NCBI RefSeq assembly: GCF_026625985.1
Contig: NZ_CP113116.1
Location: forward strand, 4,154,001-4,218,000
Direction: 5' to 3'
Source of the DNA: Mycobacterium sp. Aquia_213
GTDB lineage: Bacteria; Actinomycetota; Actinomycetes; Mycobacteriales; Mycobacteriaceae
Length of the DNA stretch: 64,000 nucleotides
This document shows, in pieces, positions 23,679 through 33,866 of this stretch (the first letter of the stretch is position 1; every line of letters begins with the position of its first letter). Under the pieces are notes generated by a model. It ran no database searches. It worked only from the letters and a program-made list of their open reading frames with translations, and had not been told where the DNA came from. Both the position numbers and the translations under genes were made by a program.

Positions 23679-24872
23679 TCAGCAGGTGAGCAGCATGCAA
23701 CCCGCGACCGGACCCCCGCCAACCGAAACCACGCCGACCTCGGGTCGCTGCGACACCTGCCGCTCCCCCGCCTCGCCGCGCAACTGCAGGCATCCTTCGT
23801 GCAGTGCCCAGTAGCCGTGCATGCGCCCGGCCGAGAGTTGGCCGCCGTAGGTGTTCAGCGGCAGTTGCCCGTCGCGGGCAATCCGCGCGCCGCCCTCGAC
23901 GAAGGGGCCGGCCTCGCCGTCACCACAGACGCCCAGGGCTTCTAACCAGGCGATCGTGAGATAGGTGAAACCGTCATACAGCTCGGCAACCGCAAGATCG
24001 GCGGGTTTCAGATCGGTGCGCGACCACATCTGCGCCGTCGCATCCGACATCGCCATCTTCGGGTAGTCGTCGCGGTGGAACCAGCCACCGGCACCGTCGG
24101 ACCCGCCGATCGCCTCCACCCGCACGGGCCGGTGCGGGCAATCGGGCCCGTACTCGGCGCTGGACACCACCACCGCGATCGATCCGTCGATGGGCACATC
24201 GCAATCCAGCAGCCCGAACGGCGTCGACACCAGCCGCGCCCCCAGGTAATCGGCCATCGTCATCGGCTCGCGGTAGACCGCAAGCGGATTCAGCGCGGCG
24301 TTGCGCCTGCCGTTCAGCGCCAACCAACCCAGCTGTTCCTTGGTGGTTCCGTACAAGTCCATGTGGCGGCGGCAGTTCAGCGCCAGCCAGTTCGCGGCCG
24401 AATACGCTTGGGCCGCAACCAGATCGTTGACGTCGTCCATCGCGCCGACGGCGGGGCGCTCCGCGCCCTCTGGTGTCTCGAACATTCGCGCCAGCGGCGG
24501 GGCGGGCGCGTTTTCCTCCTGCTTGACCGGCACTGTGCCGCCGAGCATTTGGATGGTTCGGTACACCACCACATGCCGGGCACGCCGCTCGGACACCGCG
24601 CGGCATGCCGACATCACCGGGCTCAGCAGTCCGCCGGTACCGAACCCGCTGCCGCAGTCGGCCGCATCGATATTGAGTTCGGCATTGACCTCTTGGGCCG
24701 GAGTGTCACCCAACGTCGCGATGCCGTCGATGTCGGCGGGCGCCAGGCCGGCGTCGGCGATGGCGCCGCGCACCGCCTCCATGGTGAGGTCGCGCCCCGG
24801 GATACCGGTCCGCCGGCCGATGCGGGAAATCCCGATACCGGACACGATCGCGTCTTTTTCGAAATATGTCAT
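23679..24872 (-). CDS. SCP-x/Ltp-type thiolase-like protein
   Basis: 397 aa in the thiolase fold, of the lipid-transfer-protein branch (opening DAIVSGIGISRIGRR and ending VSVGGGPVAGCMLLTC). Such enzymes act on branched or steroid side-chain acyl-CoA, either as thiolases or, when paired with a DUF35 protein, as retro-aldolases. Its DUF35 partner is encoded divergently 67 bp away. ATG 24872 (or GTG 24878) is the start. Classical thiolase Cys motifs are not obvious, which fits the aldolase-type Ltp2 group. An upstream motif is shared with fadE22. Confidence 0.8.
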   Translation of the reverse strand: MTYFEKDAIVSGIGISRIGRRTGIPGRDLTMEAVRGAIADAGLAPADIDGIATLGDTPAQEVNAELNIDAADCGSGFGTGGLLSPVMSACRAVSERRARHVVVYRTIQMLGGTVPVKQEENAPAPPLARMFETPEGAERPAVGAMDDVNDLVAAQAYSAANWLALNCRRHMDLYGTTKEQLGWLALNGRRNAALNPLAVYREPMTMADYLGARLVSTPFGLLDCDVPIDGSIAVVVSSAEYGPDCPHRPVRVEAIGGSDGAGGWFHRDDYPKMAMSDATAQMWSRTDLKPADLAVAELYDGFTYLTIAWLEALGVCGDGEAGPFVEGGARIARDGQLPLNTYGGQLSAGRMHGYWALHEGCLQLRGEAGERQVSQRPEVGVVSVGGGPVAGCMLLTC

Positions 24873-24919
24873 CTGCACCGCCCGTCAGAGGTGAACCCGT
24901 CGCACGCACCCGAACCAAT

Positions 24920-24935
24920 AGAGTGTACTGTATTG
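24920..24935. promoter_or_regulatory. Motif shared by the thiolase/DUF35 gap and the fadE22 upstream region, copy 1
   Basis: AGAGTGTACTGTATTG (24920-24935) lies between the divergent thiolase and DUF35 genes. AGAGTGTACT followed by TATTG recurs at 27548-27562 upstream of fadE22. In the first copy the motif also contains the DUF35 -10 box. Confidence 0.4.
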
Positions 24936-24938
24936 CCC

Positions 24939-25283
24939 GTGTCAGCCGAGACGACATCACCGCTGCTCATCGAGCACTGCAACGATTGCTCCCGCTGGGT
25001 GCACCCTGCGTCCGGCGAATGCCGGCAGTGTGGCGCCACGTTGGTCGCGCGCCCGATTTCCGGACAGGGCACGGTCTTCACCTTCACGGTCAACCACCAT
25101 CCGTATAACCCGGAGATCCCGGTCCCCTATGTGATCGCCATCGTCGAGCTCGCTGAACAAGCCGGGCTGCGGGTTGCTGCCAATATCGTTGACTGCGAAC
25201 CGGATTCGGTGACCTGCGGAATGCCGGTCCGCATCCTGCCGGAGAAGGGCGCGGGCGGCGCGCCGTTATTCGCACCGGCCTAA
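24939..25283 (+). CDS. DUF35 OB-fold/zinc-ribbon protein, acyl-CoA-associated
   Basis: 114 aa. The N-terminal zinc ribbon is complete (CNDC...CRQC, cysteines near residues 13, 16, 27 and 30) and is followed by an OB fold (GTVFTFTVNHHPYNP...). DUF35 proteins pair with SCP-x thiolases or hydratases such as ChsH2/Ltp2 and bind the acyl-CoA. GTG 24939 lies 7 nt after a TACTGT -10 box and has no ribosome binding site, so the mRNA is probably leaderless. The thiolase next door is the natural partner. Confidence 0.85.
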   Translation: MSAETTSPLLIEHCNDCSRWVHPASGECRQCGATLVARPISGQGTVFTFTVNHHPYNPEIPVPYVIAIVELAEQAGLRVAANIVDCEPDSVTCGMPVRILPEKGAGGAPLFAPA

Positions 25284-25293
25284 CGGGCGCGAG

Positions 25294-27459
25294 TCAGTTG
25301 ATCAGCGGGTCGCGCGGCATGCCGAGAATCCGCTCGGCGATCTGATTCCGGGTCACCTCCGAGGTACCACCGGCGATCGACATGCCACGGGCACCCATGA
25401 TCATCCGGCCCGCCAACGCGCCGGGTCCCTCGGTCAACGCGACCTCGGGCCCCAGCAGTGCCGCCGAGATCGCGGCCCCGTCCACCATGTGTTCGGCCAA
25501 CTTGAGTTTGGTGACGTTGCCTTCCGGGCCCGGGCCCGCTCCCTCCACGCTGCGGGCGGCGCGGCGTAGGTTGAGCAGCCGCAGCGCGTGGTCGTCGGCG
25601 AGGAAGTTTCCGACGCGAATCTTGGCCCCCGCCAACTGATCTGGCCGCTGCTGGGCAAGGCCGATGAGCAACTCGTCGATGCCTGCGTAGAAGGACCCGC
25701 TGCCGCCGATGCTGACGCGTTCGTTGCCAAGCGTTGCGCGAGCGACCGTCCATCCCGTGTTCGGCGCGCCGACTACATCTTCGTCGGGAACAAACAGATC
25801 GTTGAAGAACACTTCGTTGAAGTCCGAGTCACCGGTCATCTGGCGCAACGGACGCACCTCGACCTCGGGCGCCTTCATGTCGACGATCACCGTGGTGATG
25901 CCGGCGTGCTTGGGTGCTTCGGGATCGGTGCGCACGGTGGCCAGCCCGCGCGCGCAGTAGTGGGCCCCGCTGGTCCACACCTTTTGGCCGTTGATCTTCC
26001 AGCCGCCCTCGACCCTGGTGGCCTTGGTCCTGATGGACGCCGCATCCGAGCCCGCTTCCGGTTCGGAGAACAGCTGGCACCAGACTTCGTCTTTGCGCAG
26101 CGCCTTCTCCACGAATCTTTCGATCTGCCAAGGCGTCCCATGCTGGATCAGCGTCAGAATCACCCATCCGGTGATCCCGTAGTCGGGGCGCTTGATGCCC
26201 GCCGCGCGAAACTCCTCCTCGATCACCAGCTGCTCCACCGAGTCAGCGGCGCGGCCCCACGGCTTGGGCCAGTGCGGCATCACGTAGCCGGTCTCGATCA
26301 GCTTGTCGCGCTGAGCCTGCTTGTCCAGCGCGGCGATCTCGGCGGCGTCGGCGTGGATGCGGGTGCGTAATTCTTCGGCCTCGGGCGGCAGGTCCAGACT
26401 GTTCTCCCGCACGCCGCCCGACGCGGTGCGATCAAAGACATCGGCGGCCGGTGCGTCGCCGCCGAACAGGGAGGAGGTCACCAGCGCCCGGCGCAGATGC
26501 AGATGGGCGTCGTGCTCCCAGGTGAAGCCGATACCACCGTGCACCTGAATGTTGAGCTCGGCATTGCGCGCGTAAGCGGGAAAGGCATGCGCGGCAGCCA
26601 CTGCCGCGCTCAGCCGAAACTGATCCTCGTCCTCTGCAGCCGCGCGCGATGCGTCCCAGACCGCGGCAGTCGCCGACTCCGAGGCCACCAACATGTTGGC
26701 GCAATGATGCTTCACGGCCTGAAAAGTCGCGATGGTGCGGCCGAATTGCTGGCGCACCTTGGCGTAGTCGACGGCGGCCTCGACGCAGTCGGTCGCCCCG
26801 CCCACCGCCTCAGCGGCCAGCAGGGTCCGCGCCCGGGCCAGCGCCGATTGCCGCGCCCCGACCAGGACGTCGTCGGGACCGACGCTCACGTTGTCCAGCC
26901 GGACACGTCCAGAACGCCGGGTGGGATCGAGGTTGCCGGGCACCTCGACCGAGACACCGGACCGGCCGCGTTCCAGCACCAGCACGTCGTCGCCCGCGGC
27001 GATCAGCAACAGCTCGGCGAGCCCGGCGCCCAGCACGATTCCAGCCTCGCCGCTGGCGGCGCCGTCGGTGACCTTGACCCCGCTGTTCAGCCCGATGCCC
27101 GCGGTGACGGTTCCGTCGATCAGGCCGGGCAGCAGCCGCGACTTTTGTTCGCTGGTGCCATCTTTGGCGATCACAGCCGACGCGATCACGGTCGGGACGA
27201 ACGGGCCCGGGGCGACCGCGCGGCCGAGCTCTTCGATGACCACGACGAGCTCGGGCAATCCGTAGCCGGAGCCGCCGTGTTCCTCGTCGACGTGCAGACC
27301 GAGCCAGCCGAGCTCGACGATGTCGGGCCAGAACGTGGGCCGGCTCTCGTCGGGGCTGTCCAGTAGCGCGCGCGCCGCGGGGCGTGCCTTCTGCGAAGTC
27401 AGGAACGAGCGAGCGACCTCGGCGAGCTCACGATGGTCGTCGGTAAGTGCGATACCCAT
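25294..27459 (-). CDS. fadE22: Double-length acyl-CoA dehydrogenase FadE22
   Basis: 721 aa, the same length as Rv3061c. Two acyl-CoA dehydrogenase units are fused. The N-terminal unit (1-365) ends with IQVHGGIGFTWEHD, where heterotetrameric steroid dehydrogenases carry the catalytic Glu. The C-terminal unit (385-721) carries the FAD-binding WCQLFSEPEAGSD and GGTSEVTRNQIAERILG. The arrangement looks like a FadE28/FadE26-type alpha-beta pair fused into one chain. It should oxidise a bulky or branched acyl-CoA. ATG 27459 has a strong AGGAGG. Neighbouring thiolase, DUF35 and SDR genes suggest a beta-oxidation set. Confidence 0.95.
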   Translation of the reverse strand: MGIALTDDHRELAEVARSFLTSQKARPAARALLDSPDESRPTFWPDIVELGWLGLHVDEEHGGSGYGLPELVVVIEELGRAVAPGPFVPTVIASAVIAKDGTSEQKSRLLPGLIDGTVTAGIGLNSGVKVTDGAASGEAGIVLGAGLAELLLIAAGDDVLVLERGRSGVSVEVPGNLDPTRRSGRVRLDNVSVGPDDVLVGARQSALARARTLLAAEAVGGATDCVEAAVDYAKVRQQFGRTIATFQAVKHHCANMLVASESATAAVWDASRAAAEDEDQFRLSAAVAAAHAFPAYARNAELNIQVHGGIGFTWEHDAHLHLRRALVTSSLFGGDAPAADVFDRTASGGVRENSLDLPPEAEELRTRIHADAAEIAALDKQAQRDKLIETGYVMPHWPKPWGRAADSVEQLVIEEEFRAAGIKRPDYGITGWVILTLIQHGTPWQIERFVEKALRKDEVWCQLFSEPEAGSDAASIRTKATRVEGGWKINGQKVWTSGAHYCARGLATVRTDPEAPKHAGITTVIVDMKAPEVEVRPLRQMTGDSDFNEVFFNDLFVPDEDVVGAPNTGWTVARATLGNERVSIGGSGSFYAGIDELLIGLAQQRPDQLAGAKIRVGNFLADDHALRLLNLRRAARSVEGAGPGPEGNVTKLKLAEHMVDGAAISAALLGPEVALTEGPGALAGRMIMGARGMSIAGGTSEVTRNQIAERILGMPRDPLIN

Positions 27460-27547
27460 GGGGACCTCCTCGCGCCAGTACCCGCCCCGCACCGTCGCCG
27501 GGTGGTCAGCCGGCCCCGCTCCGAGGGGGAGCGGGGCGGCTGCCTAA

Positions 27548-27562
27548 AGAGTGTACTTATTG
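27548..27562. promoter_or_regulatory. Motif shared with the thiolase/DUF35 gap, copy 2
   Basis: AGAGTGTACTTATTG (27548-27562) lies 89 bp upstream of the fadE22 start. It matches the copy at 24920 except for a 2-bp insertion there. A common regulator, possibly the GntR protein encoded in the same block, would explain it. Confidence 0.4.
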
Positions 27563-27597
27563 CGCCCGGGCCTCTAGCGGCCCCCTGCCGGGGGTCT

Positions 27598-28356
27598 CTA
27601 CTTGGGCGCGAAGCGCTGTCCGGCGTCCAGCCGCAGGCACTGCCCGTTGAGCATCGGGTTGTCGACGATGGCCAACGCCAGCTTGGCGTACTCCTCGGGC
27701 CGGCCCATCCGCTTGGGGAAGGCCGCGTCGCGGGTCAGCGTCGCCGCCATCTCGTCGGGAACCATCGAGGTCAGGCCGGTGAGGAACAGGCTCGGGGCAA
27801 TTGCCAGCGCGCGGATCCCGATCGATCCCAGGTCGCGGGCCATCGTCAGGCACATGCCCGCGATCGCTGCCTTGGCGGCGGTGTAGGCGACCTGCCCGAT
27901 CTGGCCCTCGAAGGCGGCGATCGAGGCGGTGTTGATGATGACGCCGCGCTCTTCATCCTCGGGCTCGTTCTTGGCCATGTGCGCGGCCGCCAGCCGGCTG
28001 ATATTGAAGGTGGCGATGAGGTTGAGATCGATAACCGATTGGAAGGATTCGAGGTCGTGCGGGCCGGACTTGGTCAGCGTGCGCTTGGCGATGCCGCCAC
28101 CGGCCGTGGTGACCACGACATGCAGGCCGCCCAGCTTGTCGACCGCGGTCTGCAGTATCTCCTCGGTGCCGGTGAAGTCGGTGACGTCGACCGGGTAGAA
28201 CGCGCCACTGATGCCCTCGGCAACCGCTTTACCGTCGGAACCCTCGCGGTCGAAGATCGCGACATCCGCGCCGCGCTCGGCGAACAGTTCGGCCGTGGCA
28301 CGACCCATCCCCGACGCGCCGCCGATGACGACGGCCTTCTTCCCATTGATCTCCAT
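27598..28356 (-). CDS. SDR of the 3-hydroxyacyl-CoA dehydrogenase (HSD17B10-like) type
   Basis: 252 aa. The cofactor site is GGASGMGRA near residues 12-20, followed by DREG after strand 2 (NAD preference). The catalytic Ser and Tyr-Lys lie in INTASIAAFEGQIGQVAYTAAKAA. The C-terminal RMGRPEEYAKLALAIVDNPMLNG is typical of type II 3-hydroxyacyl-CoA dehydrogenases. ATG 28356 follows AAGGAGACGTCCGG. It lies upstream of fadE22 on the same strand, separated by about 140 bp, and would supply the dehydrogenation after hydration in the same pathway. Confidence 0.9.
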   Translation of the reverse strand: MEINGKKAVVIGGASGMGRATAELFAERGADVAIFDREGSDGKAVAEGISGAFYPVDVTDFTGTEEILQTAVDKLGGLHVVVTTAGGGIAKRTLTKSGPHDLESFQSVIDLNLIATFNISRLAAAHMAKNEPEDEERGVIINTASIAAFEGQIGQVAYTAAKAAIAGMCLTMARDLGSIGIRALAIAPSLFLTGLTSMVPDEMAATLTRDAAFPKRMGRPEEYAKLALAIVDNPMLNGQCLRLDAGQRFAPK

Positions 28357-28397
28357 CCGGACGTCTCCTTTTTGGGTTGTCAGATCCTGTGCAATCT

Positions 28398-28407
28398 GTA
28401 ACGTTAC
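28398..28407. promoter_or_regulatory. Short palindrome between SDR and ligB genes
   Basis: GTAACGTTAC is a perfect 10-bp palindrome, 42 bp upstream of the SDR start in the divergent gap with ligB. It is not a KstR or KstR2 site. Chance occurrence cannot be excluded. Confidence 0.3.
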
Positions 28408-28468
28408 GTAGGAACGCTAGCGTGTCCGCTCGGACGGGTTGTCACCGAGCCATGCCAAGCTGACGATC

Positions 28469-29998
28469 GTGCTCCTTATCGAGGTGGTAGCCACGTCGAC
28501 CGACGTCGGCGCCACATCGTCCCGGCTGACCAAGGTCGCGCGCATCGCCGAGCTGCTGACCCGCGCCGCACCGGACCGCGAAGTGGTCGCGATCGTCGTG
28601 TCGTGGCTCTCGGGTGAACTCCCGCAACGTCAGATCGGCGTGGGCTGGGCGTCGTTGCGGTCGCGGCCGCCGGCGGCTGCCGAACCGCAGCTCACCGTTG
28701 CCGGAGTGCATGCCACCTTCACCGAGATCGGCGCGGTCGCAGGCAAGGGATCGCAGGCGCGGCGTGCCGAACTGCTCGCGACGCTGTTCACCGCGGCGAC
28801 CGAATACGAGCAGACGTTCCTGGTGCGGTTGCTCAGCGGTGAACTGCGCCAGGGTGCGTTGGCCGGAATCATGGCCGACGCGGTCGCCAGGGCCGCCGAC
28901 ATCCCGGCCGCCGCGGTCCAGCGTGCGGCGATGCTGGGCGGGGATCTGCCCTCGGCAGCGGCGGCGGCCCTGTCCGGTGGCGCCGTCGCGCTGCAGGCCT
29001 TCACCCTGCGGGTGGGCCAGCCGGTCGACCCGATGCTGGCGCAGACCGCGACCAGTGTGGCCGACGCGCTCGAACGCCATGGCGGCACAACGATTTTCGA
29101 GGCAAAGCTGGACGGCGCACGGGTGCAGATCCACCGCGCCGGGGACACGGTCACCGTCTACACCCGAAGTCTGGACGACGTCACCGCCCGGCTGCCGGAG
29201 GTGGTGGAGGCGACGCTGGCGCTGCCCGTCACCGACCTCATCGCCGACGGCGAGGCGATCGCGCTGCGCCCCGATGATCGACCGCACCGCTTTCAGGTCA
29301 CCGCATCCCGGTTCGGCCGATCGGTCGACGTGGCCTCAGCCCAAGCGGCGCAACCGCTTTCGGTGTTCTTCTTCGACATCCTGCACCGCGACGGCGTCGA
29401 TCTGCTCGATGCACCGACCACCGAGCGGCTCGCCGCCCTCGACGCGCTGGTACCGCCCCGGCAGCGGGTCGACCGGTTGGCCACCTCTGATCCCGATGCC
29501 GCCGCTGCCTTCCTGCAGGCCACGCTGGCCGCCGGTCACGAAGGAGTGATGGCGAAGGCGCCGGGTGCGCCCTACCTTGCCGGCCGTCGCGGCGCGGGCT
29601 GGCTCAAGGTCAAGCCGGTCCACACGCTCGACCTGGTGGTGCTCGCCGTCGAATGGGGTTCGGGACGCCGAACCGGCAAACTGTCCAATATCCATCTGGG
29701 CGCCCGCGACTCGACAACGGGCGAATTCATCATGGTGGGAAAGACTTTCAAGGGCATGACCGATGCCATGCTGGAGTGGCAGACGGCGAGGTTCAGCGAG
29801 CTCGCCGTCGGGTCGATGGACGGCTATGTGGTCCAGTTACGCCCCGAGCAGGTCGTCGAAATCGCGCTCGACGGCGTGCAGCGCTCGACGCGCTACCCGG
29901 GCGGGCTGGCGCTGCGGTTTGCCCGGGTCGTGCGCTACCGCGACGACAAGAGTCCGGCCGAGGCCGACACCATCGACAACGTCCGTGCGCTGTATTAA
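28469..29998 (+). CDS. ligB: ATP-dependent DNA ligase LigB
   Basis: 509 aa, close to the 507 aa of M. tuberculosis LigB. The nucleotidyl-accepting lysine is Lys213 in FEAKLDGARVQI. Downstream motifs (TRSLDDVT, LIADGEAIAL, GVMAKAP, GWLKVKP) are all present, with the OB domain at the end. An N-terminal DNA-binding domain of about 170 residues precedes it. GTG 28469 matches the usual start; the short extension upstream is not family-like. LigB seals nicks using ATP, is dispensable in mycobacteria (LigA is NAD-dependent), and its partners here are unknown. Confidence 0.96.
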   Translation: MLLIEVVATSTDVGATSSRLTKVARIAELLTRAAPDREVVAIVVSWLSGELPQRQIGVGWASLRSRPPAAAEPQLTVAGVHATFTEIGAVAGKGSQARRAELLATLFTAATEYEQTFLVRLLSGELRQGALAGIMADAVARAADIPAAAVQRAAMLGGDLPSAAAAALSGGAVALQAFTLRVGQPVDPMLAQTATSVADALERHGGTTIFEAKLDGARVQIHRAGDTVTVYTRSLDDVTARLPEVVEATLALPVTDLIADGEAIALRPDDRPHRFQVTASRFGRSVDVASAQAAQPLSVFFFDILHRDGVDLLDAPTTERLAALDALVPPRQRVDRLATSDPDAAAAFLQATLAAGHEGVMAKAPGAPYLAGRRGAGWLKVKPVHTLDLVVLAVEWGSGRRTGKLSNIHLGARDSTTGEFIMVGKTFKGMTDAMLEWQTARFSELAVGSMDGYVVQLRPEQVVEIALDGVQRSTRYPGGLALRFARVVRYRDDKSPAEADTIDNVRALY

Positions 29999-30040
29999 TT
30001 CAGCCGGGCGACGCGCTGCGCATCGTCGTAGGGTTTGACC

Positions 30041-32305
<2,265 letters not shown>

Positions 32306-32344
32306 AGCCCCGAAGTTGCTTGCGGCGCCCTAAGATTGTGCGGA

Positions 32345-33865
32345 ATGAGAGTCGGTATCGACTTCGGCACCACCCACACTGTCGTCGCGCTCGTCGACCG
32401 GGGTAACTACCCGGTCGTCTCCTTCGACGGCGTCGACGCCTGGCCTTCGCTGATCGCCGCCAACGCGGCCGGGGAGTTGCGCTTCGGTGTGGACGCCGCC
32501 GCCGTGCGCCATGATCGCCGGTGGTCGGTGCTGCGATCGATCAAGCGCCTGCTCAACGACGCCGGACCGCAAACCGAGGTGACGCTGGCCGGCCGCAGCT
32601 ACCGGTTGACCGAATTGCTCACCGGATTTCTGGCTCAGCTGAAAAGCGACCTTCTGCAGCGCTCGAATGGCAGCCTGACACCGGGTGACACCGTCGAGGC
32701 GGCCATCAGCGTGCCCGCCAATGCCTCCAGTGCTCAGCGCCTGCTGACGTTGGATGCGTTCGTGGCGGCCGGTTTTCACGTCGTCGCGCTGCTGAACGAG
32801 CCTTCCGCCGCAAGTCTCGAATACGCCCATCGATACCGCTCCACCATCACCGCCAAACGCGAATACGTCCTGATCTACGACCTCGGCGGCGGCACCTTCG
32901 ACGCATCGTTGCTGAAGATGACCGGGCATTCGAACGAGGTCGTGATCAGCGAGGGGATCCAGCGTCTGGGCGGTGACGATTTCGATGAGGCGATTGTGCG
33001 GCTCGTCTCCGACGGCGCGAAACTGCGCGACGTGGATGCCGGCGCGCTCGACCTGCTGCGCGAGGAGTGTGCGGTGCGCAAGGAGGCGGTCGGACCTCAG
33101 ACACGCCGCTTCCTGGTCGACCTGACGGGGATCGACGCCGGGGTCGATCGACCACCGTTTTCGTGCGGCATCGACGACGTCTACTCGGCTTGTGGGCCGC
33201 TCGTCACACCCACGATCGACCTGCTCAACCGGATCCTGCACGACGGTAGCCGGGACGTGGCGTGGTCGGAGGTCGCCGGCATCTACGTGGTGGGCGGGGC
33301 CGGCGGCTTTCCCCTCATCTCCCGGATGCTGCGCGCCACCTTCGGCGAAAAGCGGGTGAAGCGTTCGCCACACCCGTTTGCCGCCACCGCCATCGGCCTC
33401 GCCGTATTCCTCGACAAGCAGGCCGGTTTTGCATTGTCCGAACGCTTTTCGCGGCACTTCGGCGTCTTCCGCGAGGCCGAAGCCGGCGCCGGCGTCGTCT
33501 TCGATCCGATCGTGGGCAAAGACGTCTCGCTGCCCGCCGAAGGCGATACTCCGCTCATCGTCCGGCGGACATACCGGGCCGCACACAACATCGGGCATTT
33601 CCGCTTCGTGGAGTGCAGCCGCCTGGTCAACGGCCGCCCCGACGGGGACGTGACCCCCTACGATCCGGTTCTGTTCCCCTTCGACCCCGCGCTCTACGAC
33701 CGCGACGACCTCGGGCGCCAGCCGGTCGGCCGGTGGACAGACGGGCCGGATGTCGAGGAACGCTACGTCGTCGCGCCCAGCGGCGCGGTAGAGGTGACGC
33801 TCACGACGCAGCCGGGCGGCTTCATGCGCACGTTCCGCCTGGAGCGGTGTGCCGCTGCCGGGTAG
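32345..33865 (+). CDS. Hsp70/DnaK-like ATPase without a lid domain
   Basis: 506 aa. The actin-type ATPase is intact: phosphate-1 GIDFGTTHTVVAL at the start, phosphate-2 LIYDLGGGTFDASLL, and the adenosine motif YVVGGAGGFPLISRML. After about residue 355 a beta-rich stretch may be a reduced substrate domain; the helical lid and the EEVD-type tail of DnaK are absent. Actinobacteria hold several such divergent Hsp70s without assigned clients. ATG 32345 lies 8 nt after TAAGAT, suggesting a leaderless mRNA. It is convergent with the cyclase-ATPase gene (1-bp gap). No J-domain or GrpE gene is nearby. Confidence 0.85.
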   Translation: MRVGIDFGTTHTVVALVDRGNYPVVSFDGVDAWPSLIAANAAGELRFGVDAAAVRHDRRWSVLRSIKRLLNDAGPQTEVTLAGRSYRLTELLTGFLAQLKSDLLQRSNGSLTPGDTVEAAISVPANASSAQRLLTLDAFVAAGFHVVALLNEPSAASLEYAHRYRSTITAKREYVLIYDLGGGTFDASLLKMTGHSNEVVISEGIQRLGGDDFDEAIVRLVSDGAKLRDVDAGALDLLREECAVRKEAVGPQTRRFLVDLTGIDAGVDRPPFSCGIDDVYSACGPLVTPTIDLLNRILHDGSRDVAWSEVAGIYVVGGAGGFPLISRMLRATFGEKRVKRSPHPFAATAIGLAVFLDKQAGFALSERFSRHFGVFREAEAGAGVVFDPIVGKDVSLPAEGDTPLIVRRTYRAAHNIGHFRFVECSRLVNGRPDGDVTPYDPVLFPFDPALYDRDDLGRQPVGRWTDGPDVEERYVVAPSGAVEVTLTTQPGGFMRTFRLERCAAAG

Positions 33866-33866
33866 T

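Noticed and set aside
24873..28468. KstR or KstR2 operators near fadE22, thiolase and SDR genes
   Set aside because: I looked for TnnAACnnGTTnnA and AnCAAGnnCTTGnT in the upstream gaps and found none. Membership in the cholesterol regulons is not supported.
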